DNA from: Sulfitobacter sp. W027
GTDB lineage: Bacteria; Pseudomonadota; Alphaproteobacteria; Rhodobacterales; Rhodobacteraceae
NCBI RefSeq assembly: GCF_025143985.1
Contig: NZ_CP083564.1
Coordinates: 993,501 to 1,057,500 of the forward strand
DNA: 64,000 nt
Direction: 5' to 3'
The position numbers and the translations under genes are program-made. Shown in pieces: positions 1 to 10,045 of the stretch. Below the pieces are notes generated by a model that was not told the origin of the DNA, searched no databases, and saw only the letters and a list, made by a program, of their open reading frames with translations. How positions within the stretch are numbered: the stretch's first letter is position 1; the number at the start of each line of letters is the position of its first letter.

Positions 1-308
1 CGGGTATCTATTCGTCTTTGTCCATGGGGGCAAGGGTGGATTGCCGCGCAACGGCGATCGGATTGGACAGGGGACAGCAGGGGTGCCGACAGACAAAGAC
101 CGCCGCATGGGGGCGACGGTCTTTTGAAGCGGTACTCAACCACAATATGTAAGAGGGCTATCCTGGAATTAAGGTGGTGCAGACTCGCCTCGTAGGATTA
201 TCATAGCATAAAACGCAGGCAAATTCGCATGGATTGTTTTCAGGGAAATGAATGGATTGACAGTTTTCGGCGATGGACAGCCGAGCGTGCCTCGGGCAAT
301 CTGCAGTT
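1..308. other. Upstream region of the nitrile hydratase operon
   Basis: No convincing gene is visible here. A TTGACA hexamer at 257-262 resembles a -35 box, but no good -10 box lies between it and the start chosen for the alpha subunit. An in-frame ATG at 273 would add twelve residues unlike the His/Asp-rich start usual for alpha subunits. Whether the leftmost bases are the tail of a neighbouring gene cannot be seen. Confidence 0.3.
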
Positions 309-926
309 ATGCCCCATGATCATTCAGACCACGACCACCCCCATGCCCTGCTGCCGCCTGAGCCTGCGCTCAGGGTCAAGGCGCTTGAAACGCTGCTGAC
401 GCGCAAGGGGCTGATCGACCCCGCAGCACTAGATGAGATCATCGACACCTACGAAAACCGCATCGGCCCGCGCAACGGCGCGGAGGTTGTCGCCCGCGCG
501 TGGAGCGATCCTGACTTTCGCGCGGCACTGCTTGAGGATGCGACCGCCCTGGTGGCCGAGATGGGGTTTTTCGGGCGGCAGGGCGAGCATATGGTCGCGG
601 TCGAAAATACAGACGAGGTGCATAATATCGTCGTCTGCACCCTGTGCAGTTGTTACCCGTGGCCACTGTTGGGCATCCCGCCGGGTTGGTATAAATCCGA
701 TGCCTACCGCGCCCGCGTGGTGCGTGAGCCGCGTAAGGTGCTGGCGGAGTTCGGTGTCGAACTGCCCGCCGAGACCGCCGTGCGGGTTTGGGATTCGACG
801 GCCGAAGTGCGCTATCTGGTGATCCCGCAACGCCCGGCGGGCAGCGAGGGGTTGGACGTCGCCGCATTGGCCGATCTTGTCACCCGCGACAGTATGATTG
901 GCACCGGATTGGCCAAAGCCCCATGA
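309..926 (+). CDS. nthA: Nitrile hydratase, alpha subunit (cobalt type)
   Basis: This is the metal-binding alpha subunit of nitrile hydratase, which hydrates nitriles to amides in the cytoplasm. The metal claw is seen as C110-T-L-C113-S-C115 followed by YPWPLLG. Thr at the second position is the known signature of the cobalt-type enzyme, whereas the iron type has Ser. The 205-residue length is normal. The start at 309 gives [12 protein letters not shown], the His/Asp-rich beginning common in the family; an in-frame ATG at 273 is the alternative. The stop overlaps the beta subunit start as ATGA, so the two are co-translated. The third gene encodes the accessory protein, completing a standard operon. 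Confidence 0.93.
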   Translation: MPHDHSDHDHPHALLPPEPALRVKALETLLTRKGLIDPAALDEIIDTYENRIGPRNGAEVVARAWSDPDFRAALLEDATALVAEMGFFGRQGEHMVAVENTDEVHNIVVCTLCSCYPWPLLGIPPGWYKSDAYRARVVREPRKVLAEFGVELPAETAVRVWDSTAEVRYLVIPQRPAGSEGLDVAALADLVTRDSMIGTGLAKAP

Positions 927-1597
927 CCCGCGTTCATGATATGGGCGGACGTTTCGGGGATGGCGCGGTGACGCCAGAGGCCGAGGACGTGATCTTTCAC
1001 GCCGATTGGCACCGCCGCGCGTTGGCGCTGACCTTGGCCACGGGTGCTTTAGGCAAATGGAACATCGACGTGTCGCGCCATACCCGCGAATGTCTGGCCC
1101 CGACTGACTATGCCCGGTTCAGCTATTACGAAAAGTGGATCGCCGGGGTGGCAGATATGCTGGTCGCCCGTGGGGTGGTCAGCCGCGAGGAACTCGCGGG
1201 CAGGGCCGATCCTGCGCCCAGCCCGCTGGCGGAAAAAGCGCTAAAGGCGCCGCAGGTGGCTGGGGTGCTGGCCCGTGGCGGCCCGGCGGATCGCCCCTCT
1301 GACATCGCGGCAATCTTTGCGCCCGGTGATGCGGTCGTCACCCGCAAGCGGCCTGAAAACACCATCGTCCCCGGCGGCCACACCCGGCTGCCTGCCTATG
1401 CCGCTGGCGCGAAGGGCCGGGTGCTGCGGCTGCATGGCGCGCATGTCTTACCCGACAGCAACGCTCATGATCTGGGCGAAGCCCCCGAGCCGCTTTATGC
1501 CGTGGCCTTTCCGGCCTCTGAGCTTTGGGCGCATCCCGAACACCCCCGCGATGAGGTCGTGCTCGACCTATGGCAAAGCTATCTGGAGACCCCATGA
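923..1597 (+). CDS. nthB: Nitrile hydratase, beta subunit
   Basis: This is the beta subunit, which pairs with the alpha subunit to form the nitrile hydratase active site. It begins [14 protein letters not shown], the typical beta start, and has the C-terminal SH3-like region with motifs such as [15 protein letters not shown] and [15 protein letters not shown] around residues 140-190. At 224 residues the length is normal. The reading frame stays open upstream to 788, but the family alignment and the ATGA overlap with the alpha subunit stop fix the start at 923. Its own stop overlaps the accessory gene start at 1594. Confidence 0.93.
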   Translation: MTRVHDMGGRFGDGAVTPEAEDVIFHADWHRRALALTLATGALGKWNIDVSRHTRECLAPTDYARFSYYEKWIAGVADMLVARGVVSREELAGRADPAPSPLAEKALKAPQVAGVLARGGPADRPSDIAAIFAPGDAVVTRKRPENTIVPGGHTRLPAYAAGAKGRVLRLHGAHVLPDSNAHDLGEAPEPLYAVAFPASELWAHPEHPRDEVVLDLWQSYLETP

Positions 1598-1920
1598 ACG
1601 CCCCGGAACCCGTCTTTGAGGCACCATGGCACGCGCAGCTTTTCGCGCTGACGGTGCATCTGAACGAGAGCGGCCTTTTCGACTGGCCCTTTTGGGCTGA
1701 CCGCTTTGGTGCGACACTCGCCCAACATGGGCTGGCGCGCGAGCTGAACGGTGGAGAAGACTACTTCAACGCATGGCTTGAAACCCTCGAAACCCTGCTG
1801 ATCGATGCGGGCCACGCCCGTCCCGGTGATCTACGCGTCCTACGCAACGGGTGGGAGACCGCCTATCTCAACACGCCGCATGGCGCGCCGGTGCATTTGA
1901 ACGATCCACAGACCGGCTAA
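1594..1920 (+). CDS. Nitrile hydratase accessory (activator) protein
   Basis: This 108-residue protein matches the small accessory proteins encoded after cobalt-type nitrile hydratases. These resemble the N-terminal part of the beta subunit and help metal insertion through alpha-subunit exchange. Visible markers are PWHAQLFALTVHL near the start, FDWPFWADRFG and the YFNAWLETLETLL helix. The ATG at 1594 overlaps the beta subunit stop. It is the last gene of the three-gene operon. No amidase gene follows, so the next step of nitrile use must be encoded elsewhere. Confidence 0.85.
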   Translation: MNAPEPVFEAPWHAQLFALTVHLNESGLFDWPFWADRFGATLAQHGLARELNGGEDYFNAWLETLETLLIDAGHARPGDLRVLRNGWETAYLNTPHGAPVHLNDPQTG

Positions 1921-2010
1921 ATCCCCTCGCTGGCGCTAGGCACGTTTTTCGAGTTTCACACGCCTGCCACTGTCGCTATACGGGCGCGGGACATCGCAAA
2001 GGAATATATC

Positions 2011-3306
2011 ATGGCCAATGTCGTCGTTGTCGGCGCCCAATGGGGTGACGAGGGAAAAGGCAAGATCGTTGATTGGCTCAGCGAACGTGCCGATGTGATC
2101 GCACGCTTTCAAGGCGGGCATAACGCGGGCCATACTCTGGTCATCGACGGCAAGGTTTACAAGCTGCATGCGCTGCCTTCGGGCGTGGTGCGCGGCGGTA
2201 AGCTGTCGGTCATCGGCAATGGCGTGGTGCTGGACCCGTGGCACCTGCTGAAAGAGATCGAGACGATCGAAGGTCAGGGCGTCGAGATTAGCCCCGAGAA
2301 CCTGATGATCGCGGAAAACACGCCGCTGATCCTGCCGTTCCACGGCGAATTGGACCGCGCCCGCGAAGAAGCGGCGAGCAAGGGCACCAAGATCGGCACC
2401 ACCGGTCGCGGCATTGGCCCCTGCTACGAAGACAAGGTTGGCCGTCGTGCCATCCGCGTTGCCGATCTGGCCGATCCTGCGACGCTGGAAGCCCGCGTCG
2501 ATCGTGCCCTGCAGCATCACGATCCGCTGCGCAAAGGTTTGGGCGTTGAGGCCATCGACCGCGACGCGCTGATCGCGCAACTGCAAGAGATTGCGCCGAA
2601 AATCCTGCCCTTCGCCGCGCCGGTTTGGAAAGTGTTGGCCGAGAAGCGCAAGGCTGGCAAACGCATCCTGTTCGAAGGGGCGCAGGGCGCTCTGCTGGAC
2701 ATCGACTTCGGCACCTATCCTTTTGTCACGTCTTCCAATGTGATTGCAGGGCAGGCGGCGACTGGCGTGGGCCTTGGCCCCACCGCCATCGATTATGTGC
2801 TGGGCATCGTCAAAGCCTATACCACACGCGTCGGTGAAGGCCCGTTCCCGACCGAATTGGAAGACGCCGACGGCCAGCGTTTGGGTGAGCGGGGCCATGA
2901 ATTTGGCACCACCACCGGGCGCAAGCGCCGCTGCGGTTGGTTTGACGCGGCCCTGCTGCGCCAGACCTGTGCCACCTCTGGCATCACCGGCATATGCCTG
3001 ACCAAGCTCGACGTGCTCGACGGGTTTGAGACGCTGAAGGTCTGCGTGGGCTATGATCTGGATGGCGAACGACTCGACTATCTGCCGACCGCTGCCGAAC
3101 AGCAGGCGCGCTGCGTGCCAATCTATGAAGAACTGCCGGGCTGGTCCGAATCGACCGAAGGCGCGCGCAGCTGGGCCGACCTGCCTGCCAATGCGATCAA
3201 ATATGTGCGCCGGGTCGAAGAATTGATTCAATGCCCGGTCGCGCTGGTCTCAACCTCGCCAGAGCGGGAGGACACCATTCTGGTGACCGACCCTTTCGCG
3301 GACTGA
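2011..3306 (+). CDS. purA: Adenylosuccinate synthetase
   Basis: PurA joins IMP and aspartate using GTP to give adenylosuccinate, the first committed step to AMP. The N-terminal phosphate-binding loop reads [14 protein letters not shown] and is followed by GGHNAGHT. The IMP-binding stretch [14 protein letters not shown] and the C-terminal GTP-binding [11 protein letters not shown] region are all present. The 431-residue length is normal. The ATG at 2011 has an AAGGA ribosome site seven bases upstream. A small DUF2842 gene follows after four bases. Confidence 0.98.
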   Translation: MANVVVVGAQWGDEGKGKIVDWLSERADVIARFQGGHNAGHTLVIDGKVYKLHALPSGVVRGGKLSVIGNGVVLDPWHLLKEIETIEGQGVEISPENLMIAENTPLILPFHGELDRAREEAASKGTKIGTTGRGIGPCYEDKVGRRAIRVADLADPATLEARVDRALQHHDPLRKGLGVEAIDRDALIAQLQEIAPKILPFAAPVWKVLAEKRKAGKRILFEGAQGALLDIDFGTYPFVTSSNVIAGQAATGVGLGPTAIDYVLGIVKAYTTRVGEGPFPTELEDADGQRLGERGHEFGTTTGRKRRCGWFDAALLRQTCATSGITGICLTKLDVLDGFETLKVCVGYDLDGERLDYLPTAAEQQARCVPIYEELPGWSESTEGARSWADLPANAIKYVRRVEELIQCPVALVSTSPEREDTILVTDPFAD

Positions 3307-3310
3307 TCTG

Positions 3311-3538
3311 ATGGCGCTGAGCTATAAGGCACGCCGCCGTTGGGCGCTGGTCATCCTACTGATCGGACTGCCGAGCTATATTGCCGTGGCGGTCTGGACG
3401 GTGGCCCAGTTCGACCGCCCGCCGGTGCTGCTTGAGCTTGGCATCTATGTCGCCCTTGGCATCGTCTGGGCGCTTCCGTTCAAATTTGTCTTTAAGGGCA
3501 TCGGACAGGCAGACCCGGATGCGGGCGACGATCAGTAA
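3311..3538 (+). CDS. DUF2842 small membrane protein
   Basis: This 75-residue protein has two hydrophobic helices (about residues 11-31 and 40-57) and a short acidic tail ending DAGDDQ. The pattern, with RRRWALVILLIGLPSYI early and WALPFKFVFKGIG late, fits the DUF2842 family common in alphaproteobacteria. Its function is unknown. It starts four bases after purA and ends just before a strong terminator, so it is probably co-transcribed with purA. Confidence 0.8.
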   Translation: MALSYKARRRWALVILLIGLPSYIAVAVWTVAQFDRPPVLLELGIYVALGIVWALPFKFVFKGIGQADPDAGDDQ

Positions 3539-3550
3539 CAGCTAATAAAA

Positions 3551-3570
3551 AAGCGCCCCTCGGGGCGCTT
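3551..3570. terminator. Bidirectional rho-independent terminator
   Basis: A perfect 9-bp GC-rich stem (AAGCGCCCC with GGGGCGCTT) has a 2-base loop, a run of A before it and a run of T after it. It lies between the convergent purA/DUF2842 genes and the gene ending at 3597, so it can end transcription from both sides. Confidence 0.9.
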
Positions 3571-3596
3571 TTTCGTATCTGCACTATGGCCGGGGC

Positions 3597-5657
3597 TTAA
3601 CCCACGGCGCGGTGATCGGGACGGTAGCCGATCTCATCCGAAACGGTGAACCGCCCACCTTTGATCTTCTCGATCTTACCTGCGCGCAGCAGCTGACCGA
3701 AAGAGCGCAGCCCGTCTTCGCGGGTGAAGTCCGGCAGTCCGATCGAGCGGACCTTGCCCATCAACTGCGGGCGGGAAAACTGGTCGCGCCCCTCGACAAA
3801 GGACATGTAGGACGCCGCTGCTTCAAGCAGTTCGGGCAGTTTGGTGGCACCCATGTCGGCTGCGAAATCTGCAAAGCTCTCTGCATCGGGGTTGGTTTTG
3901 ACAGGCTCGACCACCGCGGCCACACGGCGCGGACGCACAGGGCCTGCGCTGCGCAGCTTGTCGACGTCGATGCGCTGCTCGGCCACCAGTTTCAGCGGCG
4001 CAGGGCGGGCATCGTTGTTGGGACGCTCGGTGCGTGCCGGACCGCTGACGGGGCGGCGCGGGCGGACCACATCGGCCAAATCTTCGCGGTAGGCATCATC
4101 CGACGTCGCGGTCGTGGCGCGGCCACCCATCGCTTCGTCAGCTTTTTTCGCAGCGACAGCGGCCCGCAGATGGGCAAAGGCATCGCGGCGTGTGGTGCTT
4201 TCGGGCTCGCCCATCTTGCTGTCGGTTTCTGCCATCAGGCGGGACATGTCGGGACCGGTCGCATCATCAATTGTGGGCAGGCTGTGACGCGCGGCTTGTG
4301 CAGGCTCAGCGGCCTCATCGGGCAGTTCCGGTGCTTCCTCAGCCTCTGCGGCAGGGGTGAGCTCTTCTTCCTGAGCAGGCTCGGCCTCTTCCTCGGTCAT
4401 CTCGACCTTCGGTGCAGGCGCTTCTTCCGTCTGCACGGGGGTGGCTCCGCCGAGTTCGGCTTCCAAAGCAGCCAGTTCACGGGCCAGTTCGTCTTCGTCC
4501 TCAGGTGAGAGGGACGAGCTGCGTTTCTCTTCCACTTTCGCGGCGGGCGTGTCCTTCGGGGCCTCATCCGAAACTTCTTCCAGATCGCCCCGCGCTACAG
4601 CTGCATCGAGATCGGCGCGCTTGACCTTGATCACCCGACCCTTGCGGGGCAGATCGGCGGCGTCAATTTCCGGCGAGGCTTCGGTTTCGGCGTCAAAGAG
4701 GCTTTCGTCTGTCTCGGCCTTTTCGGCCTCTTCTTCATCGGCGGTCTCAAGCCGGTTGAGGATGTCGGTCAGATCGTCATCGTCATCTTCAACATCGTCT
4801 TGGGCCATTTGAGTGGCTTCGTCGGCCTCCAGCGCGTCTTCGATATCACGACGGGCGGCGGCGATGGCGGCTTGGCTTTCTTCGGCCTCAACGCGGGTCT
4901 CAGCGGTTGCGCGGGCCATGATCGGCGCGGCCTCGCCAACCTCTTCCTCATCGTAGCCTGCTGTATCGTCTTCGTCCTGCTGGGCTACAACCGCGCGAAT
5001 ACGCTGCAGTTTCGCGGCAATGCTGTCGGCAGGGGCGGCACCTGCAGCAGGTGTTTCCTCGACGTTGGCTGTCTGTGCTTCATCCTCGTAATGGGTCTGC
5101 GGCTGCGGGCTGGCGGCAAAGAACGCCTCTGCGTCGCTGGTGTCTTCTTCTTTCGCCTCGGCAACTGGTGCCTTGGCCACAGGGGCGGCGGCAGGCTCGG
5201 CCATCACGGCGGTGTCTGCAATCTCGGCCTTGGGGGAGACGGGTACTTCTGGCGTTGCAACCGCGGCGGTGTCGGCAATCTTAGCCTCGAGCGGGGCTGG
5301 TGCCTTTTCTTCAACGGGGGCTTGCTCTGCCGCGCGGGGCGCTGGCGTTGGAGCCTGTGCAGGAGCAGGAGGCGCTTGAGCCGGGGCTTGGGCACCGTGA
5401 TCTTCCAGCGCGCTCAGCACGATCTTGCCTTCTTGCTCACGGGCCTGAACCCGGCGAGACACTTCGCGCTGTGCGATCCGAGCGAGCATTTCCGCATCCG
5501 GCTGTGGGGGTTCGGCACCGAAGTAACGGTCATCCGAGGCCAGGTCGCGGAAATATTCGGCAATGGCCTTCATGGTGCCAAAGGAATCGTCGAAGCCTTC
5601 CAGCGTGCACGAAAAAGTGCCATAGGAGACCGTCAAGATTTTGTTGCTGTTCATCAT
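3597..5657 (-). CDS. Long acidic low-complexity protein, unknown function
   Basis: I recognise the general family (a conserved roseobacter protein) but know no tested function. A conserved N-terminal block of about 90 residues (NSNKILTVSYGTFSCTLEGF...) and a C-terminal block of about 100 residues (from SFADFAADMG to FTVSDEIGYRPDHR) flank some 450 residues rich in Ala, Glu, Pro and Asp, including an Asp run (DVEDDDDDLTD). The middle is predicted to be disordered. No signal peptide or membrane segment is seen. The frame is open to 5735, but the start at 5657 (ATGATGAACAGC) gives the conserved N-terminus. Homologues sometimes carry lipoprotein or CheA labels, which nothing here supports. Confidence 0.75.
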   Translation of the reverse strand: MMNSNKILTVSYGTFSCTLEGFDDSFGTMKAIAEYFRDLASDDRYFGAEPPQPDAEMLARIAQREVSRRVQAREQEGKIVLSALEDHGAQAPAQAPPAPAQAPTPAPRAAEQAPVEEKAPAPLEAKIADTAAVATPEVPVSPKAEIADTAVMAEPAAAPVAKAPVAEAKEEDTSDAEAFFAASPQPQTHYEDEAQTANVEETPAAGAAPADSIAAKLQRIRAVVAQQDEDDTAGYDEEEVGEAAPIMARATAETRVEAEESQAAIAAARRDIEDALEADEATQMAQDDVEDDDDDLTDILNRLETADEEEAEKAETDESLFDAETEASPEIDAADLPRKGRVIKVKRADLDAAVARGDLEEVSDEAPKDTPAAKVEEKRSSSLSPEDEDELARELAALEAELGGATPVQTEEAPAPKVEMTEEEAEPAQEEELTPAAEAEEAPELPDEAAEPAQAARHSLPTIDDATGPDMSRLMAETDSKMGEPESTTRRDAFAHLRAAVAAKKADEAMGGRATTATSDDAYREDLADVVRPRRPVSGPARTERPNNDARPAPLKLVAEQRIDVDKLRSAGPVRPRRVAAVVEPVKTNPDAESFADFAADMGATKLPELLEAAASYMSFVEGRDQFSRPQLMGKVRSIGLPDFTREDGLRSFGQLLRAGKIEKIKGGRFTVSDEIGYRPDHRAVG

Positions 5658-5788
5658 CGGATGCTCGTCCTCTGCGGTGTTGCAGATATTGTTTACCACG
5701 ATGTCCAAGACCAAAGCGGCTCGAATCTGTGCCATTCAACGTATGATTTCAAGGCAAGATTAAGGCAGATTTCCAAAAGGGGCATTAA

Positions 5789-6484
5789 TTGACCACTACA
5801 GACTACATAGTTCGGGACAGCGGTCCAGTCACGCTGATCGGTGGTGGGGAGACCTCTGACGGAGATCTTGAGGCGGCCTTGGCTTTGGCCCCAACCTGTA
5901 TCGCGGCAGACGGTGGCGCTGCGCTGGCCGTGCGGGCGGGGGTGCCGCTGGCGGCTGTGATCGGCGATTTGGATTCTACTCCAGCAGAGGTGCTGGCGCA
6001 GGTCCCGGCAGAGAGATGCCACCGGATCGCCGAACAAGAGAGCACGGATTTCGACAAGGCGCTGACCCGGATCGACGCGCCATTGATCCTGGGGGTTGGC
6101 TTTACCGGGGCACGGTTGGATCACCAGCTTGCGGCCTTCAATACGCTTGCGGCCTATCCACACCGGTCCTGCATCTTGCTGGGCGCGCAGGAGATTGTAC
6201 TGCTCGCCCCGCCGCACATTACCCTGCCGACCCAGCCGGGGGACGTGGTCTCTCTCATGCCATTGGCGCCGGTGACAGGGCGCAGTCGCGGATTGGAATG
6301 GCCGATCGACGGGCTGGACTTCGCCCCCGGCGGACGGATTGGCACGTCGAATCGCGCCTTGGGGCATGTCGCACTTGAAATGACGGGGCCGAATATGCTG
6401 CTAATTCTACCGCGCCGCCTTATGGCGCCACTGGCGGCACAGCTGCTGCGGTCAGCGCCCGCGCCGTGGCCCGCTCACGCATGA
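5789..6484 (+). CDS. Thiamine diphosphokinase
   Basis: This enzyme transfers pyrophosphate from ATP to thiamine to make thiamine diphosphate. The family signature VIGDLDSTP (about residues 52-60) and ESTDFDKAL (about 80-88) are the metal- and ATP-binding motifs, followed by GFTGARLDHQLA and a C-terminal thiamine-binding part. The length of 231 residues is normal. No suitable ATG exists, so the TTG at 5789 with AAAAGGGG upstream is taken as the start. Its 3' end overlaps the convergent DMT transporter gene by 65 bases. Confidence 0.88.
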   Translation: MTTTDYIVRDSGPVTLIGGGETSDGDLEAALALAPTCIAADGGAALAVRAGVPLAAVIGDLDSTPAEVLAQVPAERCHRIAEQESTDFDKALTRIDAPLILGVGFTGARLDHQLAAFNTLAAYPHRSCILLGAQEIVLLAPPHITLPTQPGDVVSLMPLAPVTGRSRGLEWPIDGLDFAPGGRIGTSNRALGHVALEMTGPNMLLILPRRLMAPLAAQLLRSAPAPWPAHA

Positions 6485-7346
6485 TCACATAAAGGCCCGC
6501 AGCGATGGTGATCATAATGCCCAAACCCGCAAGTGGGTTTGGTAGGTCCGAAAAAATGAGCAGACCAAGCAGAGTGGCGAAAGGAATTTCGAGGTATTGC
6601 ATTGGGGCCAGAGTGGCCGATGGGGCAAAGCGCAGGGACCAAGTCATGAGCAAATGCGCAATGGTGCCAAGAAATCCGATACCAAGCAGCAGGGTCCAGT
6701 CGAATGCATCCGGCCGGATGATCTGGAGCGGCGCGATGCCCGTGGCAGAGCCGAGCGCCAGAACAGGCAGAATGATCAAAACGGCCATGACACCACTGAC
6801 GGCCTGAAGGCTGATCGGGTCGGTTTCTTTGGCGATCTGCCGTGTGACCAGCATGAAGAATGAAAAGACAACCGCCACCACGATCGGAAGCAAGGCAGGC
6901 CAGCCCACATTTGCAAAGCTCGGCTGAACGATCAGAAGCGTGCCCAGAAATCCAACGATACTAGCCCCCAGCCGTCTTGCGCCGACTTCCTCTTTCAAGA
7001 TGAACTTGCCCAGCAGCAGCATGAAAAAGGGCATGACGAAAGCGATGGCGACGGCATCAGCTAAGGGCAGGTATTTTAGCGCCGTGAACATCGCAGCGAT
7101 CCCTGCCATGTGTAGGATGGTCCGCAACAGGGTGAGCCAAAACACCCGCCCATGCATGTGCCACGTCCGGTCAGAGTGCCAAACGATCGGGATGAGGATA
7201 AGTGCTTGAATGGCGAAACGGATCAGAACGACCTGCCCCAAAGGGACCGAAGCTCCCAACAATTTGGCTACCGCATCGCCCACGGGGGCGATGATGCAAA
7301 AGCCCATCATGAGGGCTATTCCTACAAGAGGCCGATCCTGCTGCAT
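6420..7346 (-). CDS. DMT-superfamily (EamA) transporter
   Basis: This 308-residue inner-membrane protein has about ten hydrophobic helices in two EamA repeats, such as [24 protein letters not shown] near the start. It probably exports a small metabolite, but the substrate cannot be told. The start at 7346 is supported by an in-frame TAA twelve bases upstream. About 73 bp upstream of this start lies a 25-copy AGCAG array, which falls in the promoter or leader region, so copy-number change could alter expression. Confidence 0.85.
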   Translation of the reverse strand: MQQDRPLVGIALMMGFCIIAPVGDAVAKLLGASVPLGQVVLIRFAIQALILIPIVWHSDRTWHMHGRVFWLTLLRTILHMAGIAAMFTALKYLPLADAVAIAFVMPFFMLLLGKFILKEEVGARRLGASIVGFLGTLLIVQPSFANVGWPALLPIVVAVVFSFFMLVTRQIAKETDPISLQAVSGVMAVLIILPVLALGSATGIAPLQIIRPDAFDWTLLLGIGFLGTIAHLLMTWSLRFAPSATLAPMQYLEIPFATLLGLLIFSDLPNPLAGLGIMITIAAGLYVIMRERATARALTAAAVPPVAP

Positions 7347-7353
7347 GGCGTTA

Positions 7354-7572
<219 letters not shown>

Positions 7573-8967
7573 CTAAGCCGCCGGACGGCTTAAATTCACC
7601 CGGTTTCGGCCATGGGATTTTGCAGAGTAAAGCGCTCGATCGGCCTGAGCCATAAGAGCGTCCGATGAAAGCGGACGGCCTTCTTCACCAATCGGCCCGA
7701 TCGAAAGACCGATGCTGATCGTTACATGGATAGGCAACGGCGTGCCAGGTACGACAAAGCCCCGGTTGCCGATGTCAGCACAAATATCCGCGGCCGTCTT
7801 TTCCGCATCGGACAGGTTCGTACCCGGCATGACGATAAGAAACTCCTCTCCCCCAATCCGTGCGACAAGGTCCATACCGCGCAGATTGTTGCGCAAACGC
7901 TCTGCCGTTTGCACCAGCACGGAATCCCCCGCTGCATGGCCGTAGCGGTCATTGATACCTTTGAAATGGTCAAGATCAGCGACCATCACAGCAAAGGGCC
8001 GAGCGGTTTCAAGGGCGTGTTCTGCGATGCGGTCCAGATGGGGCAGGGCATAGCGGCGATTATGCAGACCTGTCAGCGGGTCGAATACTGCGGCTTTCAG
8101 CCCTGAGCGCACCGTATCACGAAGTTGGTCGGTCATCCGTTTGCGCCGCAGAACAGCATGTAAGCGTAGGACCATTTCGGCTGTATTGAACCCTTCGGTC
8201 ATTAGGTCGTCGGCGCCCAAATCAAGGGCGGTGGCCGCTTGCGCCGTGTCGGGGGCCAATTGCACCACCAACAGCCCGGCATGGCGGGTCTGGGCGTTAG
8301 CGCGAAGTGTCGAGATGAGGCGCAGCGCCGCTGTGGCGGTACTCGGGTCTTCGGGCAATACGAGTATGAATGCATCTGGCGGCCCGTTCGTGGCGGCGGC
8401 GCGAATGGCCTCTTCGGAATTGGCGAGGGTGAGTTGTGCGCGCAAAAGGGGGCGGAGCTGTTTGGCCCAGTTCACGCTGATCGCGCTGTCGGAATGGATG
8501 AGCACGCATTTGCTGCACGCCGTAAACTCCGCCGTCGGTTCAGCCAGTCCAAGCGCGCGGGTGGTATCATCGCGCATTTCCCATTCGTCAACCGCGTTGC
8601 GAGCGCGGATGAGGCTGCGCGTGCGACCTAATAATAGGGTGCAATCAAGCGGCTTTAACAATACGTCGCTTACCCCGGCTTCCAACGCGGCAAAACGGTC
8701 TACGGCTTGATCGGCGTTGCCGATGCCCAGCACAGGAAGCTCTGCTGTATCGGCAGAAGCGCGCAACGCGCGGCATAGGTCAGCGGCCCCGCCGCCCGGA
8801 AGGGTTAAGGCACATATCACAAGGTCCGGCGGATTTTCCCGCGCGGTAGCCAAGGCCTGTTCCATATCTTCGGCCTGAACGACGTGATAGTATGCCGCAC
8901 AAAGCTTGACCTTGAGGGCGATACGATTGGTCGCAATCGCATCTGCAATAAGGATAGTCCCTTGCAC
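7573..8967 (-). CDS. PleD-like diguanylate cyclase (REC-REC-GGDEF)
   Basis: The protein has two receiver-like domains (about residues 1-125 and 150-290) and a C-terminal GGDEF domain (about 300-460) that should make cyclic di-GMP from GTP. The active loop is GGEEF, and an inhibitory-site RxxD (RGMD) lies five residues before it. The phospho-acceptor of Caulobacter PleD, Asp53, is Ala53 here ([12 protein letters not shown]), and the acidic pocket has lost one Asp (IADA), so the first receiver should not be phosphorylated. The GTG at 8967 is preceded by AAGGAG five bases away and gives the N-terminus expected for the family. It is divergent from the DUF3572 gene. Confidence 0.87.
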   Translation of the reverse strand: MQGTILIADAIATNRIALKVKLCAAYYHVVQAEDMEQALATARENPPDLVICALTLPGGGAADLCRALRASADTAELPVLGIGNADQAVDRFAALEAGVSDVLLKPLDCTLLLGRTRSLIRARNAVDEWEMRDDTTRALGLAEPTAEFTACSKCVLIHSDSAISVNWAKQLRPLLRAQLTLANSEEAIRAAATNGPPDAFILVLPEDPSTATAALRLISTLRANAQTRHAGLLVVQLAPDTAQAATALDLGADDLMTEGFNTAEMVLRLHAVLRRKRMTDQLRDTVRSGLKAAVFDPLTGLHNRRYALPHLDRIAEHALETARPFAVMVADLDHFKGINDRYGHAAGDSVLVQTAERLRNNLRGMDLVARIGGEEFLIVMPGTNLSDAEKTAADICADIGNRGFVVPGTPLPIHVTISIGLSIGPIGEEGRPLSSDALMAQADRALYSAKSHGRNRVNLSRPAA

Positions 8968-9063
8968 GACAACTCCTTCACCGTACAAATCAGTTTGATG
9001 CCACAGTCTTTGACCCCTAATGGTTAACAAAGGGTTTCCAATCTCCTGCAAAAGTCGGTTTCA

Positions 9064-9348
9064 ATGTCCTACACTCAAGATTCCGCCGAGACCTTAGCGC
9101 TGCAAGCGCTGGCTTGGCTGGCCGCGAATGACGATCTGTTGCCGGTGTTTCTGGGCAGTACCGGCGCGTCCGAAGCAGAGCTTAAAACTCTGGCCAGTGA
9201 CCCTGTTTTTCTGGCTGCCGTACTGGATTTTTTGATGATGGATGACGCTTGGGTCATCGGGCTTTGTGACCACTTGGCGATACCCTATGAGCGGATCATG
9301 CAAGCCCGCGCGGCCCTGCCCGGCGGGGAGCAGGTGCATTGGACTTAA
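9064..9348 (+). CDS. DUF3572 protein
   Basis: This 94-residue protein resembles the DUF3572 family of alphaproteobacteria: ETLALQALAWLA at the start, LASDPVFLAAVLDFLMMDD in the middle and IPYERIMQARAALPGG at the end. It appears helical and soluble. No function is known. It overlaps the start of the HAD gene and is transcribed divergently from the PleD-like gene, sharing a gap of about 96 bp. Confidence 0.8.
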   Translation: MSYTQDSAETLALQALAWLAANDDLLPVFLGSTGASEAELKTLASDPVFLAAVLDFLMMDDAWVIGLCDHLAIPYERIMQARAALPGGEQVHWT

Positions 9349-10037
9349 AGAATATTAAGGGCCTGCTGTTCGACAAGGATGGCACCCTGTTTGACTTTGC
9401 CGCAACTTGGGAGCCATGGGCCGAGGCCTTCCTGCTGCGCGCCTGCGACGGAGATCGCAGCTTTGCCACCCGGGTAGGGCAAGACATCGGCTTTGACCTT
9501 GCCGCGCGCAGGTTTGCCCCAGATAGCATTGCCATCGCAGGCACACCGCAACAGGTGGTCGACGCCTTAGCACCGCACTTTCCGAACTGGCTGCCCTCAG
9601 TTCTGCTTGAAATGATCAACGCGGAGGCAAGCCGCGCCCCGCAGCGTGCGGCGGTGCCGTTGAGGCCGCTTTTGCAACGCCTGCGCGATCAAGGGCTCCG
9701 CCTCGGTGTGGCGACCAATGATGCCGAACATCCCGCACGGGCGCATCTTATGGCGGGAGGGGTGATTGATATGTTCGACTTTATCGCGGGGTTCGACAGC
9801 GGGCATGGTGGAAAGCCGTCACCCGGTCAGCTGCATGCCTTTGCCTCTCATGTGGACCTACCCGCCTCGGCCATCGCGATGATCGGCGACAGCGTTCATG
9901 ACCTTGAAGCGGGGCGTGCGGCGGGAATGGTGCGGGTCGCGGTACTTACCGGACCTGCGGCCGAGGAGGAACTTGCCCCCCACGCCGATCTGGTGCTGCC
10001 GGACATTGGCTATCTGCTCGATTATCTGAACGGTTAA
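9339..10037 (+). CDS. HAD-family phosphatase (phosphoglycolate phosphatase-like)
   Basis: The haloacid dehalogenase fold is seen from motif I (FDKDGTLFDF, nucleophile Asp), motif II (GVATNDAEH), the conserved GGKPSP Lys region and motif IV (MIGDSVHDLEAG). The helical cap after motif I suits a small phosphorylated substrate, and phosphoglycolate phosphatase is the nearest guess. The start is TTG at 9339, inside the end of the DUF3572 gene, with GGGGAG upstream. No ATG lies near the conserved N-terminus. Confidence 0.85.
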   Translation: MDLKNIKGLLFDKDGTLFDFAATWEPWAEAFLLRACDGDRSFATRVGQDIGFDLAARRFAPDSIAIAGTPQQVVDALAPHFPNWLPSVLLEMINAEASRAPQRAAVPLRPLLQRLRDQGLRLGVATNDAEHPARAHLMAGGVIDMFDFIAGFDSGHGGKPSPGQLHAFASHVDLPASAIAMIGDSVHDLEAGRAAGMVRVAVLTGPAAEEELAPHADLVLPDIGYLLDYLNG

Positions 10038-10045
10038 GGACGCCT

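Noticed and set aside
1936..3231. A 431-codon open frame on the minus strand
   Set aside because: It is antisense to purA and shows no recognisable domain.
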